Shown here: piece after piece, positions 33,149 through 42,210 of the stretch
How positions within the stretch are numbered: position 1 is the first letter of the stretch
Layout: the number at the start of each line of letters is the position of its first letter
From: an uncultured Acetatifactor sp.
GTDB lineage: Bacteria; Bacillota; Clostridia; Lachnospirales; Lachnospiraceae
Direction of reading: 5' to 3'
DNA: 64,000 nt
NCBI GenBank assembly: GCA_910588225.1
Contig: CAJUQT010000011.1
Span: 28,407-92,406, forward strand
Made by a program: the position numbers and the translations under genes
Notes under the pieces: model-generated
The model's input: the letters and a program-made list of their open reading frames with translations, nothing else
What the model was told of the DNA's origin: nothing
The model's database searches: none

Positions 33149-34044
33149 CGCATACCTGCCCTTTCATTTTCCTCCAAAACCCGGGAAATTGCCTGAATTC
33201 CCTCCTCCGGAAGATGATCGAAGGGCTTTCTGCATTTTCCTACCTCGTATCCTAAAAGTCTCACCGCCGTCTTCACCACTGTGTTGGGATTGCCGTAGCG
33301 GAAGCAATTGCGGAAGGAGCGGATTCTGTCCTGACAGCTTCGTGCGTCCTCCAGATTTCCTTCCCTGAATCTACAGTAAATATTTTTCATATTTTCCGGA
33401 TACACGTTGGCACAGCCCGCGATTCCTCCCGTGCCTCCTGCCAGGAGATTCCACAGAATCAGAGAATCGTTCCCGGAAAGCACTGCGAAATCCTTTCCCC
33501 GAGTCCCCTCTATGTATTGCAGCATATTGTCAAAGTTTCCACTGGAATCTTTTACTCCGGCAATATTGTCGAGCTCGGACAGTCTCCGGACCGTGTCGGG
33601 GGACAGTCCGTTCCCGGTTCTGGCGGGAATATTATACAATACCACCGGAATTTTCACGGCGGCGGCCACTGCCTTATAATGCTCGAACAGCTCCTCCTGA
33701 GACGCCTGGGCGAAGGAAGGCGTAATCACACTGAGCACATCAGCGCCTATATCCTGTGCCCGTTTTGAGAGGCGGACTGTATCCGCCGTGCTGATACAGC
33801 CGGTCCCCGCATAAACTGGAACCTTTCCCCCGGTCTCCTCTATGGCAAGCTCCAGGATTCTCTCCTTCTCCCTTTCGCTGAGGATATATCCCTCTCCGTT
33901 TGTGCCCGCGGTAAAGATCCCCTGTACTCCCCCCGCAAGCTGCCGTCTGATCTGTCTGCGCAGCTCCTCTTCATGAATCGATTCGTCTTCTCTCATTGGT
34001 GTGATCAGCGGCGTGATGACTCCTTTTATCTTTTCCTGATACAT
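33145..34044 (-). CDS. Dihydrodipicolinate synthase/N-acetylneuraminate lyase family aldolase
   Basis: 299 residues. GVITPLITP at the start, GTNGEG (47-52), Tyr137 in VVLYNIPARTG and Lys165 in VAGVKDSSGN give the complete class I aldolase active site. The family splits into DapA, NanA, KDG aldolase and others; the context with acid-sugar kinase, PdxA2 and GH28 points to a sugar-acid aldolase rather than lysine synthesis. Translationally coupled to the pdxA-like gene downstream. Confidence 0.85.
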   Translation of the reverse strand: MYQEKIKGVITPLITPMREDESIHEEELRRQIRRQLAGGVQGIFTAGTNGEGYILSEREKERILELAIEETGGKVPVYAGTGCISTADTVRLSKRAQDIGADVLSVITPSFAQASQEELFEHYKAVAAAVKIPVVLYNIPARTGNGLSPDTVRRLSELDNIAGVKDSSGNFDNMLQYIEGTRGKDFAVLSGNDSLILWNLLAGGTGGIAGCANVYPENMKNIYCRFREGNLEDARSCQDRIRSFRNCFRYGNPNTVVKTAVRLLGYEVGKCRKPFDHLPEEGIQAISRVLEENERAGMR

Positions 34045-34116
34045 ATTGTCGCTCCTGTTTTGTTCTACTCTGCATGCAATAGAATTCTTCTGTTGTCATA
34101 AACAATCCGTGAAATA

Positions 34117-35280
34117 TCATTTTAGCAGTTTCTGATATACCTCCGCAATCTCCTCTTCCGATAGAGCATGGGGATTCTGATCCAACAGCCTTCTGACCTC
34201 CATGGCCTGCTTCGTGAGGAATTCCACATCCTCTTCCACGACGCCGTATTCCGTCAAACTCTCCGGAATTCCCAGCCGTCTGCACAACAACTCCACATAT
34301 TCCACAAAGCGCTCCGGCTTTTCTTCCCGGTTCCAAGCTGCCTCCGGCAGCATAAGATCTGCAAGCTGTCTATACTGCTCCCTGCAGTAAGGCAGGTTGA
34401 CCTTCAGCACCTCCGGAAGCAGAATTGCATTGCTGACGCCATGGGGAATATGGAACTTTCCCCCAAGGGGATATGACAGGGCGTGCACAGCCACCGTTCC
34501 GGAGGTGGAGAGGCACATACCCGCAATAAATGAACCCAACAGCATGTTTTCCCTTGCTTCCCGATCAAAGCCATCCTCACAGGCCCGTTCTATGTTGGCG
34601 ACAATCAGTGCCGCCGCATAGCCGGAAAGCATCCGGCTGAAGAGATTGGCTTTTTTCGACAGATAGGACTCTATGGCGTGACAGAACGCGTCCATCCCTG
34701 TGGAAGCCGTAAGACGCCGGGGAAGCCCCAGGGTAAGCGTCGGATCCAGCACACAATAGGATGCTGTAAACTGCGGTGATACAAGCCCTACTTTCAGCTC
34801 CTGTTCAGGTATCAGAAATATGGCGTTAGGCGTGGCCTCCGCACCCGTTCCCGCGGTGGTGGGGACCATGACTGTGGGCAGAGCCTTCTTCCGGATCAGG
34901 GAAGTGTCACAAAATCCGCTCTCCGCAAACGTCTCGTTTGTAAGCGCCGCCGCCACTACTTTTGCCATGTCCATGATGCTGCCCCCGCCTGCGGCAATCA
35001 GCAGATCTCCTCCCTTTTCCAGGACGGCGTCATATACACCCCTGATACTGTCCCGGGAAGGCTCAATTGGAAGACCTGTGAGTGTGCCTGCCAGGGAATC
35101 CCCCAGCCTCTCCTGCAGTCCTCTGATTTCGCTGTTCTCCTTCAGGGCGTCATCCAACAGAAGAACCGCTCTCTCTGCGCCTTCCCTGACCAGAATGTCC
35201 GGTATCTCCAAAAGGCTCCCAAAGCCCGCATACAGCGCTCCCGGAAATACTGCCTGATATCCCTTTTTATTCATCTCCAT
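34117..35280 (-). CDS. Iron-containing alcohol dehydrogenase
   Basis: 387 residues from MEMNKKGYQAVF. NAD-binding GGGSIMDMAK and the iron-ligand region with DAFCHAIESYLS and HGVSNAILLPEVLKVN are visible, as in group III alcohol dehydrogenases. GTGAEATPNAIF is also typical. In this locus it would reduce or oxidise an aldehyde or ketone released by the aldolase or by sugar-acid breakdown; the substrate is not deducible. It is separated from the aldolase gene by 72 bases. Confidence 0.88.
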   Translation of the reverse strand: MEMNKKGYQAVFPGALYAGFGSLLEIPDILVREGAERAVLLLDDALKENSEIRGLQERLGDSLAGTLTGLPIEPSRDSIRGVYDAVLEKGGDLLIAAGGGSIMDMAKVVAAALTNETFAESGFCDTSLIRKKALPTVMVPTTAGTGAEATPNAIFLIPEQELKVGLVSPQFTASYCVLDPTLTLGLPRRLTASTGMDAFCHAIESYLSKKANLFSRMLSGYAAALIVANIERACEDGFDREARENMLLGSFIAGMCLSTSGTVAVHALSYPLGGKFHIPHGVSNAILLPEVLKVNLPYCREQYRQLADLMLPEAAWNREEKPERFVEYVELLCRRLGIPESLTEYGVVEEDVEFLTKQAMEVRRLLDQNPHALSEEEIAEVYQKLLK

Positions 35281-35462
35281 ATGATTTCTGTCCTTCTTTC
35301 TGTTCCATTCATATCCGGAAATTGATTTCTGCCTCTGTTTTATAATCATGTTTTAATACTCCGCAGCCTGCAAAAAACATTACTGTCTCTGATACTGTGG
35401 CTGTTTAAAGTGACACCCCGGGTCATTTTCACGCAGTGCTGTCAGAAATCAATCCATAATCA

Positions 35463-37787
35463 CTATATTTTCAGAAACGTCCCTTGTTCCAAACCGGTCT
35501 CCGTATACAAAATGCCATCCACAAACACCTGCAAGGCTTTCCCCGGCCGATCCGATTTCCAATAAGAAAGAGACAGCTCATGTCCCCGTACCTTCAGCCC
35601 CTTCAGGCTCCACCGCTTCAGATGGGTGCTCAGAGGTGCGATCCGTACGCCGTTCTCTTCCACGTTCACCCCCGCCACAAAGCGAATCACGATATCCAGC
35701 CAGAAGGAATGATTGTAATCCGCCTCATCGCTGAGCCGCTCTCCTGTGACAGGATTATAGTGCTCCACCAGATACGGCCTGTGGCGGTCACCATCCCGGA
35801 AATGCTGTAAGGTGTACTCCCGCAGGACTTCGTCAAAATACTCGTCCAGACGATGATCGTCGGCAAGACTTTCCATCCCAAGGGCCTCCAGTGCAATCCC
35901 CGTGGTATAGGGCCAGGAGGGACCGCACCAGATACATCCATCCCTGCCCTTAAAATAATTTCCCTTCCAGCCCCCGGCAGGGGAAAAGACCGGACAGTCC
36001 TTTGACACGGAAGAAAATCCCGAGCCAGTATGAAATGCCTCCGTGTCCGTCAGCGGCCAAATGCCCGCCCTGTGTTCCGCACCTGTGATTCCGGCCCAGA
36101 AGGGATAGATACCCACGATATTTCGCACCATGGCCTTCTCATCTGTCTCATAATGTAAATCATAGAAAAATCCTGTAGCCGGATCCCACATTTTCTCCAG
36201 AATATCCGATTTCACCTTCTCCGCTTTCTCAGTATAGCACTTCTGTTCCTTCCCCTTAAGCACACCCAGGATAGAGGCATATGCATTCAGATTCAGATAA
36301 TGATATACGCTTCTGTCAACCCGCTTTAAAGGTGTGAAATACTGCCTGTCCTTCGGATTATCGGGATAGCGTCCCAGTTCGAGATATCCTTTGAAATACC
36401 AGTAACTGGGCTGATATTCCTTCCCTGTCAGCGAATGGGTATACTCCGTGAGAAGGCCGTCGGCAGGATTGCCGTATACCTTTTCATGGCCGGCAAGATA
36501 ACGTTCCATGGCGGGCCGCAGCTCTTCCAGAAGCGCTCTGTCCCCGCTTACCAGATAGTAAAGCCATATGGCATGAATCATATAGTTGGCATAGGATTTC
36601 TGTTCTCCTTCCACATAAGCGCTTAAGATCAGGCCGTCCTCATCCTGCGCCGCGAAAGCGGACCGTATGATCTCCCGGGTAAGTCCGTAATCCGGATGCC
36701 ACTTCAGATCCGTGACCTGCAGAGGTGTGGACAGCGGGATGAGCTTACTGAACTCCCAGCCGGAGGGAGACAGTGGCTCCTTTGTCATGCGGTGATCCCT
36801 GCCTTCGTACATAACAGTCTCTCGAAACCGACCTATCCCGGGACGGCACATGCTGTTCTTCAGAATATACCAGCGATATTTCCAACAAACGTTCATCCTC
36901 GGGTCGTCGCACACAAACGTCGGCGCATCCCGGTAAAAGCTTTCGTTTTCGGCAATCAACCGTTCCCAGCAGGCCTTCCCGTCCCTTTTCGCTTCCTTCA
37001 CATAAGACAGTGCTCTCCGTGCAAGTTCCGTCATGTCCTCTTTGGGTCTCCCGGAGGAATCCAATTCTTCACCGGCTAAATTTCCCACCGCACAGGCCAC
37101 ATAAAACTCTGCGGTCTCTCCCGGCTCCAACACAAAGGATTCCCCGGGCAGGCTCCAGAAAACGGCCATTCCCATACGGATACCGAAGCGCAGGACGCCG
37201 CTTTCCCGGTACAGTCCGGCACAGACATTCTCCTCCGGCTTCCCGGCCTCCCGGCTCTCTGCCGTTCCGGAATCCTCTCCGTTCCCGACATTTTCTGCAC
37301 TTCCGGCACCCTCTCTGTTCCCGGTGTTCCCTCTGCTTTCCGATTTCGTCCAGATTTCGTCGTCTGCTCCGATCCTTGTACCCTTCACAAAGCCAGCCGG
37401 CTGTGAGCGCAGGACAATCTTCTGCCTATTGGGGGAGAGGTTTTCCCACTGTATCAGGGAAAAGGCCACATCCTGGGCTGTGATTGTCTTGGATTCCCGG
37501 ATCCGCATTTCCTCATTTTCCCAGACACCTGTATTCTTCACGGGATACCAGGTAATCTCCGGATCCTCCGGAAGGGCCGCCTCTTCCGCTTCCACTGTAA
37601 AAAGCTCCGTCACGTTCATCTTGTGGATAAAATCAATACAGCCCTGAAAGCCAGGAACGGGCTTCAGCACATCCACTATCAGGCGGTCCCCGCAGGGACC
37701 GAACAAAAGCGCTCCTTCTCTGGTGCGCAGACACCGCTTCTCATAGTACAGCGCTTCCTCCATGTCGCCGTTTCTCTGCTTCTCCAT
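35463..37787 (-). CDS. (alpha/alpha)6-barrel glycoside hydrolase (GH63/MGH1-like)
   Basis: 774 residues without signal peptide. The C-terminal two thirds have toroid motifs (WHPDYGLTREIIRSAFAAQ, CIWCGPSWPYTTGIALEAL, EADYNHSFWLDIVIRFVAG) as in GH63- and mannosylglycerate-hydrolase-like enzymes, and a final beta domain. Residues about 149-187 are a low-complexity insert of Gly, Asn, Glu, Ser and Ala with repeated 'GN.E.AGSAEN.G'-like phrases, which looks like an expanded in-frame minisatellite. An AGAAGGACAG ribosome site supports the start. Probably cleaves an imported oligosaccharide. Confidence 0.75.
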   Translation of the reverse strand: MEKQRNGDMEEALYYEKRCLRTREGALLFGPCGDRLIVDVLKPVPGFQGCIDFIHKMNVTELFTVEAEEAALPEDPEITWYPVKNTGVWENEEMRIRESKTITAQDVAFSLIQWENLSPNRQKIVLRSQPAGFVKGTRIGADDEIWTKSESRGNTGNREGAGSAENVGNGEDSGTAESREAGKPEENVCAGLYRESGVLRFGIRMGMAVFWSLPGESFVLEPGETAEFYVACAVGNLAGEELDSSGRPKEDMTELARRALSYVKEAKRDGKACWERLIAENESFYRDAPTFVCDDPRMNVCWKYRWYILKNSMCRPGIGRFRETVMYEGRDHRMTKEPLSPSGWEFSKLIPLSTPLQVTDLKWHPDYGLTREIIRSAFAAQDEDGLILSAYVEGEQKSYANYMIHAIWLYYLVSGDRALLEELRPAMERYLAGHEKVYGNPADGLLTEYTHSLTGKEYQPSYWYFKGYLELGRYPDNPKDRQYFTPLKRVDRSVYHYLNLNAYASILGVLKGKEQKCYTEKAEKVKSDILEKMWDPATGFFYDLHYETDEKAMVRNIVGIYPFWAGITGAEHRAGIWPLTDTEAFHTGSGFSSVSKDCPVFSPAGGWKGNYFKGRDGCIWCGPSWPYTTGIALEALGMESLADDHRLDEYFDEVLREYTLQHFRDGDRHRPYLVEHYNPVTGERLSDEADYNHSFWLDIVIRFVAGVNVEENGVRIAPLSTHLKRWSLKGLKVRGHELSLSYWKSDRPGKALQVFVDGILYTETGLEQGTFLKI

Positions 37788-37818
37788 CTGTCCTTCTCCG
37801 TTTCCTTTTACATTCCGT

Positions 37819-40128
37819 TCACTTTTCCAACAGGGAAAAGTCCTCTGTAAACTTACCGTCCATAAATATATGAGAAGACGTCACATTGCCTTCCCGATCA
37901 TACAGAAATGCTTCCCCCGAAGCATGCCGGTTACGGAAGACTGTCCGTGTCCTCACTCTGTCGCCGCCCGGCCAGAATGTTTCGTACACTTCTATCAAAA
38001 CGCCGTCTTCCTCCGAACAGTGAAAACGTTTCCATGGCGTACCGTCCGGATGATAACAGGTATTTATCCCTGTCCTTTTACCCAGGGAATATTCCGACTC
38101 CATACAAACCCTGCCGTCCGGATACCAGAATGTCTCCGGCCCGTCCAGCAGAAAACGCCCATCGTCAGCTGTTCCGCCATAATAAAGGCATTTCAGGGTG
38201 CCGTCCGGGTAATGCTCCCTGTATTCTTTTCTCTCCCTCACCAGTTTCGCGGCGGAAGAACGCATCAGCACTTCGTCTCCAGGATCCTCTGTTTCCTCCG
38301 AAAGCAGCCACGCTTCATTAAAGGCCAGATGCAGCAGAGGCTGTACATTACTGCACACCACATGGATCAGGCCGTCCGGGCTCTGTCTCATGACGCTGTA
38401 GCCCACAGTGGAAGCACCGCCGAACTCATGGGGCGTTTTCTTACGCTTCTGTGTCCCCCACAGCTGTCTGAAATGCCAGGTCTCCCCATCATCCTCCGAC
38501 CAGGCCACATAGCTTCCCGTTCTGTCCGCATATGCGGCAGGCTTAAGGTTTTTCTTGGTCTGCCAGTCTCCACACACCACAAGTCTTCCCGACGCAAGCC
38601 GCAGGATGCAGGGCCGCTGTCCGGAGTTCATTGCAGGGAAGCAGGTTCTGTATACCTGATAAGAATCCCCCCCGTCCTTCGTCACGGCGGCAGGCATATA
38701 ACCGTCTATATCCGTATTCTTACCACCCAGGGCCAATAGACTTCCATCCTTTAATTCTACCGCAGTAGTGTGGCGTCCTGCGGTTTTTCCCTTAGGGTTC
38801 TCCCAGGTACACATACCGTCCTTCGACCGCCAGAGCACCGACGCAGCCCCCAAATGCTGCACTCCCGTGTCATCTGTCTCCCTGCGGAAATCCGAATCCG
38901 AGACTATATAAAAAGTCCCGTCAGAGGTCTCTACGCAACTGTTTACCGGCTGAGAACAGAGATTGTCCACATGATTGGTGAAAAGCGGAAATTTCACCTC
39001 GCTCCAGGTCTCCCCGTTATCATGGGATTCTATATATTGGAAAGGATACGCATTTTCCAGCCGGGGCCATCCCCAGAAATGATAAATCGTACCGTCCGCG
39101 CTTGTGTAAAACATAGGTGCATGATCGTTGACCCCCACCGGATTTAAGAACAGGTCCGGATACTCCCACTGGTCTGCGCCCACGCGGAACCTGCATCCCA
39201 CCAGCCCGGACTGCGCGTCGTATTCATGATAGGTGGAATATACGGAATAGAGCAGATCTCCGTTTGGTGCCGCCGTAAAGCCCGGGGAGTGGTGGTGATG
39301 GCGGAAGGAAGAGGAAAATCCAGCCGCATTTATCTCTTCCGCCGTACAGTTGTCCGGCGGAACCGGGAACAGAAACCGCTTCCGGTAATAAGGCTTATCC
39401 TTCCCGGGACCCATACACCGGTATTCTTCCGTCCTTTGCCTGACTCCCATACTTAAGGCAGGAGAAGAATTCCGGCCGCAGGGTTTCGGCTCCGGACCAC
39501 AGACTACCCGGAACCCTATGGGATGCCTTCCGAAAGGATTTTTCGTATCCTCTTTCTTATGCCGGTAATCCGGCGGCAGAGCACAGCGATACCAGGGATC
39601 CGTGGGATACTGATTGTACCTGTCCGGTCTGTCCAGAAAGCCGCCCCGCACACAGCGCAGCATTCCTTCTGCGGGACCTGCAGGATCCTTTTCCTTTTCT
39701 TCCCCGTAGGGGGCATAGAAATCATGACACCATTCACGAATGTGCGGATCGCCCATTCTGTCTATGGAAAGCTCCCCGCTGTGCCTGGCCGCGTACTCCC
39801 ACTGGGCCTCCGTTGGCAGGAAGTATCTTCGTCCTTCCTTTTCCGACAGCCATCTCACATAGCTTTCCGCCTCATTGTGGCTCACACTCTGCAGATACCC
39901 CATCCACTGATCCAGGTCGCTTACGTCTTCTGTTCCCTGACATTCTCTTCGGAACACCTTAAACTGCTCCAATGTCACAGGCTCTCTGGCGATATAATAA
40001 TCCTCGGTGATCTCCACCTCATGAACCGGCAGAGCGTCCGGATTATCCTTCGGATCACCTCCGCCCATCCGGAATGTTCCCGCCGTTACTTTTACGAGAG
40101 CCATGCCCTGGCTGTTGACAAACTCCAT
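37819..40128 (-). CDS. Three-part protein: SUMF1/FGE-like domain, BNR sialidase-type propeller, MORN-like repeats
   Basis: 769 residues, preceded by GGAGG. Residues 1 to about 212 follow the formylglycine-generating-enzyme (SUMF1) fold: VKVTAGTFRMGG, EVEITEDYYIAREPVTLEQF, LPTEAQWEYAARH, RCVRGGFLD, GFRVV; the paired catalytic Cys of true FGE is not evident, so this may be a binding or non-sulfatase version. Residues about 240-600 are a BNR/sialidase-like propeller (SHDNGETWSE, SKDGMCTWENPKGKTAGRHT, SEDDGETWHF). Residues about 640-760 have MORN/YwqK-type repeats (REHYPDGTLKCLYYGG, ETFWYPDGRVCMESEY, TCYHPDGTPWKRF). No signal peptide is seen. Confidence 0.75.
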   Translation of the reverse strand: MEFVNSQGMALVKVTAGTFRMGGGDPKDNPDALPVHEVEITEDYYIAREPVTLEQFKVFRRECQGTEDVSDLDQWMGYLQSVSHNEAESYVRWLSEKEGRRYFLPTEAQWEYAARHSGELSIDRMGDPHIREWCHDFYAPYGEEKEKDPAGPAEGMLRCVRGGFLDRPDRYNQYPTDPWYRCALPPDYRHKKEDTKNPFGRHPIGFRVVCGPEPKPCGRNSSPALSMGVRQRTEEYRCMGPGKDKPYYRKRFLFPVPPDNCTAEEINAAGFSSSFRHHHHSPGFTAAPNGDLLYSVYSTYHEYDAQSGLVGCRFRVGADQWEYPDLFLNPVGVNDHAPMFYTSADGTIYHFWGWPRLENAYPFQYIESHDNGETWSEVKFPLFTNHVDNLCSQPVNSCVETSDGTFYIVSDSDFRRETDDTGVQHLGAASVLWRSKDGMCTWENPKGKTAGRHTTAVELKDGSLLALGGKNTDIDGYMPAAVTKDGGDSYQVYRTCFPAMNSGQRPCILRLASGRLVVCGDWQTKKNLKPAAYADRTGSYVAWSEDDGETWHFRQLWGTQKRKKTPHEFGGASTVGYSVMRQSPDGLIHVVCSNVQPLLHLAFNEAWLLSEETEDPGDEVLMRSSAAKLVRERKEYREHYPDGTLKCLYYGGTADDGRFLLDGPETFWYPDGRVCMESEYSLGKRTGINTCYHPDGTPWKRFHCSEEDGVLIEVYETFWPGGDRVRTRTVFRNRHASGEAFLYDREGNVTSSHIFMDGKFTEDFSLLEK

Positions 40129-40216
40129 TTCCGCATTTCCTCCCCGAGTTATAATTTGTTGTTACTGTTTACAGTCGTTTCCGCGAAGATGTTTTTATGC
40201 ATTTTTACAATAAAAA

Positions 40217-41101
40217 CTATTCCTTCAAAGATCCAATCATCACGCCCTTTACGAAATATTTCTGGATAAAGGGATAGACGACTAAAATCGGCACTGTGGC
40301 TACCATGACTGTGGCATATTTGATAGTAAAGCTCATGGCATAGCTTTGTCCCGATCCGATTCCCACAGTCATGTCGTCCACTTCACTGTTGACTATTATA
40401 TTACGCAGAATCAGCTGTAAAGGAAAGAGCTTCCTGTCCGCCAGGTAAAGGTTGGCGCTGAACCAGGAGTTCCAGTGTCCCACCGCGTAATACAGCCCGA
40501 TTACTGCCATGGTGGGCAGGGACAGAGGCAGAATCAGCTTAAACAGGATCACCCAGTCGTTGGCGCCGTCTATCATGGCAGATTCCTCAAGACCGGCCGG
40601 GATACCCTGGAATGCCGTACGCATAATAATCATATTAAATGTGGAAATCGCTCCGGGAATGATCAGAGACCAGAGACTATTGTACATCCCCAGCTGTTGT
40701 ATCAACAGATATTTGGGAATCATTCCACCACTGATAAACATGGTTATCATAATCAGAAGCATGACCGGCTTCTTTAAAAGCGGTCCCCTTCGGGACAGAA
40801 AGTAAGCTCCCATACTGGTGAATACCACATTAATCACCGTTCCTGTAATCACGATAAACAGAGTATTTCGATACCCCGTCAGAATATTGGGGTTATTCAG
40901 AACGGATCTGTAAGATTCCAGGTTAAGGGAAATGGGATGCAGCAGTACCCCTTTGTAGGTCATGAATTTCACCGGATCGCTCAGAGAGGCGAACAGCACA
41001 TATAAAAAGGGATACAGAGTGATCACCGCCAGAAAAATCATAAAAGCACCGTTTAAAAAAGAAAATATGTAATCCGAAGGTTTCTTCTTATAAAAATTCA
41101 T
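40217..41101 (-). CDS. LplC-type carbohydrate ABC permease
   Basis: 294 residues from MNFYKKKPSDYIF. Six membrane segments and the EAA-loop region GLEESAMIDGANDWVILFKLILPLSLPTM. The N-terminal GAFMIFLAVITLYPFLYVLFASLSDP matches the LplC/YtcP group, which always works with an LplB partner (encoded next) and an LplA-like binding protein. No ATPase gene is in this locus, so a shared MsmX-type ATPase must serve it. Confidence 0.9.
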   Translation of the reverse strand: MNFYKKKPSDYIFSFLNGAFMIFLAVITLYPFLYVLFASLSDPVKFMTYKGVLLHPISLNLESYRSVLNNPNILTGYRNTLFIVITGTVINVVFTSMGAYFLSRRGPLLKKPVMLLIMITMFISGGMIPKYLLIQQLGMYNSLWSLIIPGAISTFNMIIMRTAFQGIPAGLEESAMIDGANDWVILFKLILPLSLPTMAVIGLYYAVGHWNSWFSANLYLADRKLFPLQLILRNIIVNSEVDDMTVGIGSGQSYAMSFTIKYATVMVATVPILVVYPFIQKYFVKGVMIGSLKE

Positions 41102-41115
41102 ATTGTCGCCCCTTT

Positions 41116-42066
41116 CTACCACAGGCTTGTCTCGTTCACCTTGCGGCTGATCTTATTCGCCGTTACTATGAGTATGATATTGATAATGGAGTTAAACAGA
41201 TCCACCGCCGTACTGTAGCTGTAATCATAATCCATCATACCTTTCCTGTATACAAAGGTGGAAATGACATCTGCCGTCTCATAGGTAATGGGGGAATAGA
41301 GCAGCAGGATTTTTTCTCCTCCCACACTCATCAGACCGCCGATTTTCAGAATAAGCTGAATCACAATTACGGGCATGATTCCGGGCAGAGTGATATGCCA
41401 CATCCTCTTAAATCGTCCCGCGCCGTCTACATAAGCCGCCTCGTACTGTTCCTGATCTACGCCGGCCAGCGCGGAAAAGTAGATGATGCTTCCCCAGCCG
41501 AAACTGGTCCACACATCGCTGGACAGGTAAATCGGCAGGAAGGCCGAATTACTCATCAGCAGGTCGCTTCTCTGGTGCCCGAAAAATTCCAGAATAATGT
41601 TGAACAGACCGTCCTTTGCCGAGAAGGTTACCAGCAGACCACAAATAACCACTGTGGAGATGAAATGCGGCAGATATGTGATGGTCTGGATCGATCTCTG
41701 AAAAACCTTGCTGCGCACCTCGTTCAGCAGCAGAGCGAATATGATGGGAAAGGGGAAGGTGACAGCCATTTGCAGTACACTGATCTTCAGCGTATTCTGG
41801 ATCAGGCGTCCGAAATAAATGCTGTTGAAAAATTTAAGAAAATTTTCAAATCCCACAAAGGGGCTGCCCCATATTCCCTTTGTGATCTTATAGTCCCGGA
41901 AAGCAATCTGAATCCCATAGATCGGAATATAATGGAAAACCACATACCACAGCACCACCGGCAGCGCAAAGAACAGATACAGCCATTTGTATCGTATTAA
42001 ATCCTTCTTAAGCAGCTCAAGGGTTATCTTCCTTTTCTTTTCCTTTTCTTTTTTTCTTCTCCTCAT
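41116..42066 (-). CDS. LplB-type carbohydrate ABC permease
   Basis: 316 residues from MRRRKKEKEKKRK, chosen by TCAGGAGGAATCA. A lysine-rich head precedes LYLFFALPVVLWYVVFHYIPIYGIQIAFRDYK, the LplB/YteP hallmark. EAA region QYEAAYVDGAGRFKRMWHITLPG. YteP/YtcP systems of Bacillus import pectin fragments (rhamnogalacturonan disaccharides), which agrees with the GH28 gene here. Confidence 0.9.
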   Translation of the reverse strand: MRRRKKEKEKKRKITLELLKKDLIRYKWLYLFFALPVVLWYVVFHYIPIYGIQIAFRDYKITKGIWGSPFVGFENFLKFFNSIYFGRLIQNTLKISVLQMAVTFPFPIIFALLLNEVRSKVFQRSIQTITYLPHFISTVVICGLLVTFSAKDGLFNIILEFFGHQRSDLLMSNSAFLPIYLSSDVWTSFGWGSIIYFSALAGVDQEQYEAAYVDGAGRFKRMWHITLPGIMPVIVIQLILKIGGLMSVGGEKILLLYSPITYETADVISTFVYRKGMMDYDYSYSTAVDLFNSIINIILIVTANKISRKVNETSLW

Positions 42067-42210
42067 TGATTCCTCCTGAATATAGAGATATTTATATGTT
42101 ACTGCTTGCAACAGGGCCGTAAATCATAACAATCCTTATATGAACTACGGTTCCTTTCGTGTTGACAAAAGGAACCGTACCCCTTTGATACGATATGGAT
42201 TACATGTTCA

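Noticed and set aside
37819..38490. A complete formylglycine-generating enzyme and sulfatase maturation system
   Set aside because: No sulfatase gene is in the locus and the catalytic cysteine pair is not visible in the SUMF1-like domain, which is at the other end of the gene (39.5-40.1 kb).
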